A DNA stretch of 27,881 nt, from assembly GCA_023228995.1 (NCBI GenBank), contig JALOAD010000043.1, positions 1 through 27,881 of the forward strand, read 5' to 3'. The stretch comes from Candidatus Muiribacterium halophilum (GTDB lineage: Bacteria; Muiribacteriota; Muiribacteriia; Muiribacteriales; Muiribacteriaceae). A program made the position numbers and the translations under genes. Position 1 is the first letter of the stretch; each line of letters opens with the position of its first letter. Shown in pieces: positions 25,101 through 27,881 of the stretch. The notes beneath the pieces are model-generated. The model searched no databases. It was not told the origin of the DNA and saw only the letters and a program-made list of their open reading frames with translations.

Positions 25101-26837
25101 AACAAGTTTTTTATTATCATAAGGAATAGGAGGACTTAAAGAAGCATCCAAAGGTGGAGTTGTTGTAATTTCTGGAGAATCAGTTTTCCATTCAATAAAT
25201 CTAGCAACAGGTCTTGAAATAAAATTAACATTAAATGTAATATTAACATTTGGTGATCGGTTTGGACCACCAAACTCAGGTTTCACACTATCTCTAATAT
25301 TTCTAATCTCAACTTTAACTTTTTCACCAGTAAATCTTGTAAAATATTTAGCAGGATCAAGTTTTGTAGGGTCTATTACAATACTTGTAGTATTAACATT
25401 TATTAAAGAAGTACCATCGATAGAAGATTCTTGAGTATCATTGAATCTAACAAGTTCTTTTGGATTTTCAACACCATCTCCATTAGCATCAACCCAAACA
25501 ACAAGTTCAGCAGAATCAATACCTGAACCACCAGCCCAAATTATATCTGTAAGAGAAATATTTATAGCACTAGTTTCTTCTAAAATTAAATTTGCCGGAC
25601 TTATAATCTGTATATAATTTGGAATTGGAGGTTTTGAGCTATTTGTTGCAGGTGCAGTTGTATCTATTATAAAAATATTATTTTCTGTATAATCTGGAAA
25701 TTTATTACCAGCCATATCAAATACATTTCTTATTTTTAATATAGCAGCTCCATCATAAGTAAAACCAAGTTCTTTAGGAATAAAAAAGCTTCCTTTCCAA
25801 GTATCATTTGAAATCCAACCTGTATCAGTATCAGCCGGAGTCATTGTAATTTTATTGCCTGATCTTGTGACAATTTCACAAATTGGTATTTCTCTTGTAT
25901 CCATTGGAAAAATATCTGTAAACTTAACAGACATAGTATAATTTTTTGAACCAATAAAAGCACCTCTTTCCATAGCAGGATCAAAAGTTATTGAAGCCTG
26001 ATCTGTTGAAGGAATAGTATTATCATAAACAACAGTAATTTGAGCAGAAGTTGATTTATTATGCCATGGAGAATTATCAATTCCAATAAGGGTTATTTTA
26101 TTACTTCCTTGAGAAAGATTAACAGGCAAAATAAAAGCCCCACTTTTTTGTGCAACAGATACTTCCTGAGTAGATAATACCCCATTTACATCAACTAAAG
26201 CACATACTCTACCACCAAGAAAATTATCAGAATAATTTCCTGTAATATGCAATATATTATTATTAGTAAATTTAGGTAAATTTTGAAAATTTGTATTAGA
26301 CAAAATTGGAGGTGTTGTATCAACAATAACTCTAATTGCATTTGTTTCTCTTAAAACTGTTCCAGCAGTTAAAACCGCTGTTCCTGTAACATTAAGTGTC
26401 TGTGCCGGATGAGGATCAACAGTAACATTAACAGTAACTTCATAAGTAGGATCAGGGTCTGTAACATTTACAACAACAGTATGTGCCATTTCAGGTATTT
26501 GAGTACTACCACCCACTAAATTTAAAGTAACTTCACCAGAATATTTTTCAAATGTATAAGAATAATCACCATCTTTTAAACCAGAAATATTGAATTGACC
26601 ACTAGTTGAAGGAGCCCATATTATTTTATCGCCTGTTCCGCCATTGCCCCATGCCTTTATAAAAGTTCCTGTTTCAGAACCACTAACAGAATAATTTATA
26701 GAAAATGTACCATTACTATAAATATCACCACCAACACTTTGAGTACCTTCAGTACTTAAAGTTATTGCAGAATATATTGGATTTGCTGTAAACAGCAGAA
26801 ATAAGGCTAGGACAAAAAACAAGCGTATTTTTTTCAT
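22158..26837 (-). CDS. Giant Ig-like/FN3 surface protein with T9SS-like C-terminal domain
   Basis: A 1559-residue protein with a signal peptide (MKKIRLFFVLALFLLFTANPIYS). It consists of many beta-sandwich modules, often ending in phrases such as IIDTTAP, VIDTSIP, VDSERP and IDKRPE, like bacterial Ig-like repeats. An FN3-like domain lies at about 920-1020 (KFEWGEFVDQWSNPVYFKIQI to YYVRVIAVDSLDNE). Two modules, near 336 and 1092, share GWISNDTW/GEWISDNTW and a following A-x-D-x-x-GN motif. A KWKYIPT to FAVFRDNKAPS module lies near 1344. The final 90 residues (1470-1559) form a FlgD/Por-type domain: YPNPAVNFCEIKY, LKIYDVSGKLVY, VANGVYIYKL, KIAVLR. Such ends direct type IX secretion in Bacteroidota. 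GAGAGGG precedes the ATG. The likely role is an adhesin or surface layer protein. Confidence 0.82.
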   Translation of the reverse strand: MKKIRLFFVLALFLLFTANPIYSAITLSTEGTQSVGGDIYSNGTFSINYSVSGSETGTFIKAWGNGGTGDKIIWAPSTSGQFNISGLKDGDYSYTFEKYSGEVTLNLVGGSTQIPEMAHTVVVNVTDPDPTYEVTVNVTVDPHPAQTLNVTGTAVLTAGTVLRETNAIRVIVDTTPPILSNTNFQNLPKFTNNNILHITGNYSDNFLGGRVCALVDVNGVLSTQEVSVAQKSGAFILPVNLSQGSNKITLIGIDNSPWHNKSTSAQITVVYDNTIPSTDQASITFDPAMERGAFIGSKNYTMSVKFTDIFPMDTREIPICEIVTRSGNKITMTPADTDTGWISNDTWKGSFFIPKELGFTYDGAAILKIRNVFDMAGNKFPDYTENNIFIIDTTAPATNSSKPPIPNYIQIISPANLILEETSAINISLTDIIWAGGSGIDSAELVVWVDANGDGVENPKELVRFNDTQESSIDGTSLINVNTTSIVIDPTKLDPAKYFTRFTGEKVKVEIRNIRDSVKPEFGGPNRSPNVNITFNVNFISRPVARFIEWKTDSPEITTTPPLDASLSPPIPYDNKKLVHTPYKEQQIKFVIIPYGDIAENPRLAIDTGSVLITVNNIPFNINGSGQTFASPALNIISNNSTMEVVFNPALDPSFSFVDGYVKVKIAQAKDLNGTSILPVETAFVIDTSIPKIELVYPLDGGTTFDSTQEIIFNAIDELPGLIATIEVIVTNTTGTTTKNVRNVLRAGQTQANGDIIILKDPDSPIVSVKTGPGFVYDDGSVKLDIVVYDKATNKKTSSTVFWVLSKMELKASAEAPVVGKDKISVSGTLSKFPEAIINDTREVKVTAYCTDSSGKTVNKKIYFKDAVDSTGGKLLAFFFENIEVLPGDNLLSVSVLDDINHKLNFNNPPKPSDIALSVIYDNVGPIGAYNLKKISNTKTNVKFEWGEFVDQWSNPVYFKIQIAIEESFSTIIKEIINEGTSYSLNIGDFPHKNYYVRVIAVDSLDNEANPSDSIIFTVDSERPQISTLTIQDNTPDNQYSSNYPIFKNIDELSVIITFDEKMKKDVLLSKNRNLRIRLATTAYIDLTTGEWISDNTWKTDLSKNSFPSNYNGEIKVYVQGARDAMGNEMIGYISQSFYIDKRPEIEKPKIFPNPMDDREIMVLVRALEKLKDNPKVTIDGIDVVCKPLNNSWYGTSYRIKASQNGIRTLSITITDLNGNVGHWPADYTELSSVNMNIFRTASLTKNNAVSLESVNQNSVIDIAEGSVKQNIDIYSMIYEDEQNEVVNAPRAASSLNKLPVKDIEKNTDNIVYAPAIKLEKDAQISFSGIFDEKHVVMKKVGNKWKYIPTNLEQGKIVGKTDSLGTFAVFRDNKAPSLNLNIADNEELFNGKETIRLNVDELGSGIKNVVVYLDDKIIGDTDKDIFEFTPTNYFKPGEHVLRVTALDNANNSVEKRVVFKAPAGASFNKLNSYPNPAVNFCEIKYNISAASEYVELKIYDVSGKLVYKDKKTSVALTDSFIWNLDDRRGNKVANGVYIYKLIVKSSGVNEINGKIAVLR

Positions 26838-26942
26838 ATTTCCCTCTCATAATGAAATTATCTCTTATATCATCATATTTCGGGAAATTTAAAGTAAAGG
26901 TTTAAGTTTTATAGATTACCACTCACCAGAATTTAAAAACAA

Positions 26943-27048
26943 TTGCCTTGTCATATGACAAGGCAAGATATATGCTTTGTCATATTATGCCTTGTCATGC
27001 TATGACTTCAGCATAGATAGTTGACAAGTCACAATGTGACTTGTCAAC
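26943..27048. repeat. Palindrome cluster (tail of copy B)
   Basis: This stretch holds a 24-bp perfect palindrome (26943-26966, half-site TTGCCTTGTCAT). Two further direct copies of that half-site follow (TGCTTTGTCAT at 26973-26983, TGCCTTGTCAT at 26988-26998). Then come a short stem CTATG/CATAG (27000-27016) and a 13-bp inverted repeat with a 3-bp centre (27020-27048, arms GTTGACAAGTCAC and GTGACTTGTCAAC). The motif TTGACAAG also occurs in copy A at 21376-21383. The 105 bp between this cluster and the giant gene's start (26838-26942) is AT-rich with no clear promoter or gene. Confidence 0.8.
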
Positions 27049-27052
27049 GGAT

Positions 27053-27167
27053 TTGAGCTTCGCTCAAGTTAAACCTAGTTTTACTTGTAAAACTATATCG
27101 TGAGCAAAGCAAACTATCTTATCAGACTGATATTATCAATTTCTGACAACATCGTGCATTTATGCAC
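27053..27167 (-). repeat. Multi-hairpin element, copy B (core)
   Basis: Read on the minus strand, this copy begins 7 nt after the PP2C stop codon. Its stems match copy A in order: GTGCAT-AA-ATGCAC (27167-27154), TAGTTTTAC-AA-GTAAAACTA (27095-27076) and TTGAGC-GAA-GCTCAA (27067-27053). The last stem differs from copy A by a paired change (A-T to G-C) that keeps it fully paired. The first hairpin is identical in both stems and loop, and the second differs only at its centre. Confidence 0.85.
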
Positions 27168-27174
27168 CAACATT

Positions 27175-27867
27175 TTACCCAATCTTAACAAGTATTGCAG
27201 TTATATTATCAAGTCCACCTCTTGAAAGAGATTTTTCAATCAAATCAATTACTTTTTCATCAACAGTCTTTTTTTGAGAACAAATAGTCTCAAGTATAAA
27301 ATCCTCACCAACATGATTTGTAAGACCGTCAGTACATAAAAGAAAATAATCATCAGAAAATGTATTTTCAAAATAAACCTGAGGAGTTATATTAGAGCCA
27401 GTACCAATAGCCTGAAGAAGAACATTAGAGTTTCCCTGTTCAGGATTATCATCTTTAGTCAATCTAAACAGGGAATAATCTCTTATATTATAAACTCTAC
27501 TATCACCAACATGACCAATAAAATAAAGATCTTCATATAAATAAAGAATAGACATTGTAGAATAAAGATTTTCACCTCTTTTTTCGCTCTCAGCAACAAG
27601 TTTTGTATTTAAAAGATCTATTGCATTAATAATACAGTCCTGTTGTTTAAAAACATCTTTTTTACCAAATACATCATTTTTAAAAAAAATATTTTCAAGA
27701 GAAGTTCTCAAAAATTCAGAAGCGTATTTGCCATCATCACAACCGCCAACTCCGTCAAATACAGCACAAAGAAAACCATATTCACCATTATCAATAACAA
27801 GATAATTATCCTGATTTTCCTTTCTAATCCTACCAATATCACTCAAAGCATAAAAATCAATTTTCAA
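27175..27867 (-). CDS. PP2C-family serine/threonine phosphatase (Stp/PrpC-like)
   Basis: A 230-residue, full-length bacterial PP2C. Metal-binding and catalytic motifs are in order: SDIGRIRKENQDN (9-21, Asp20), AVFDGVGG (35-42, Asp38), GHVGDSRVYN (118-127, Asp122), LTKDDN (136-141), LLCTDGLTNHV (177-187, Asp180) and GGLDNITAIL (217-226, Asp220). The usual NEDN is NQDN here. It removes phosphate from Ser/Thr proteins in the cytosol, usually opposing a Hanks-type kinase often encoded beside it; that gene could lie just upstream, outside the window. The start codon is TTG at 27867: GAGG lies 7 nt upstream, and a TGA in frame 9 nt upstream of the TTG (27879-27877) rules out a longer start. Its stop is followed by the multi-hairpin element. 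Confidence 0.93.
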   Translation of the reverse strand: MKIDFYALSDIGRIRKENQDNYLVIDNGEYGFLCAVFDGVGGCDDGKYASEFLRTSLENIFFKNDVFGKKDVFKQQDCIINAIDLLNTKLVAESEKRGENLYSTMSILYLYEDLYFIGHVGDSRVYNIRDYSLFRLTKDDNPEQGNSNVLLQAIGTGSNITPQVYFENTFSDDYFLLCTDGLTNHVGEDFILETICSQKKTVDEKVIDLIEKSLSRGGLDNITAILVKIG

Positions 27868-27881
27868 AATAAAACCTCATT

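Overview
The window comes from a very AT-rich bacterium with two membranes. The evidence for an outer membrane is an O-antigen-ligase-type polymerase, a PorV/PorQ-like protein, an outer-membrane beta-barrel that ends in phenylalanine, and a lipoprotein. It also has type IV pilus-type minor pilins and FlgD/Por-type C-terminal domains on secreted proteins. I cannot name the phylum. The mix fits poorly sampled AT-rich diderm lineages (Muiribacteriota, Elusimicrobiota or Cloacimonadota-like), but that is a guess. All genes use the standard code. I see no tRNA, rRNA, CRISPR array, transposase or phage gene.

Layout. (1) Positions 1-1886, + strand: the end of a polysaccharide acetylation cluster, with the 3' part of an MBOAT acyltransferase, a periplasmic SGNH-type protein and a small AroQ-type chorismate mutase. 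The last gene overlaps the next, convergent operon by 34 bp. (2) Positions 14298-1853, - strand: a long series of touching or overlapping genes. It begins with a Wzy/WaaL-type ligase with a TPR tail, read from a promoter that would give a leaderless mRNA. It continues with a giant exported TPR protein, a membrane-anchored YvcK-type protein, an RsbW-like ATPase and queA. A good internal promoter then precedes three minor-pilin genes (PilX-, PilV- and PilW/PulJ-like). (3) Positions 14299-14530: a GC-rich intergenic region with a CCGGGAT hairpin and an exact 11 x 11-bp tandem array. (4) Positions 19410-14531, - strand: a five-gene operon made of a cohesin-like/FlgD-Ig secreted protein, a PorV-like protein, a ComEA-type HhH domain fused to an outer-membrane barrel, dtd, and a triple zinc-ribbon protein. 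(5) Positions 19462-21309, + strand: a secreted M23 endopeptidase with beta-domains. (6) Positions 26837-21515, - strand: a 1559-residue Ig-like/FN3 surface protein with a T9SS-like C-terminal domain, then a TPR lipoprotein. (7) Positions 27867-27175, - strand: a PP2C phosphatase.

Most of the window concerns building and decorating the cell surface: polysaccharide polymerisation and acetylation, pili, peptidoglycan cleavage, large secreted beta-proteins and a possible PorV-linked secretion route. Housekeeping genes (queA, dtd, yvcK) are embedded in these operons.

The most unusual signal is non-coding. Two copies of an element of about 120 bp (21331-21450 and 27053-27167), made of chained short stem-loops, lie in inverted orientation around the giant surface-protein/lipoprotein pair. 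Each starts just after a gene's stop codon in that gene's reading direction. One stem carries a compensatory A-T to G-C change between the copies, which suggests that the fold is under selection. Each copy then runs into a different tail of further hairpins or palindromes.
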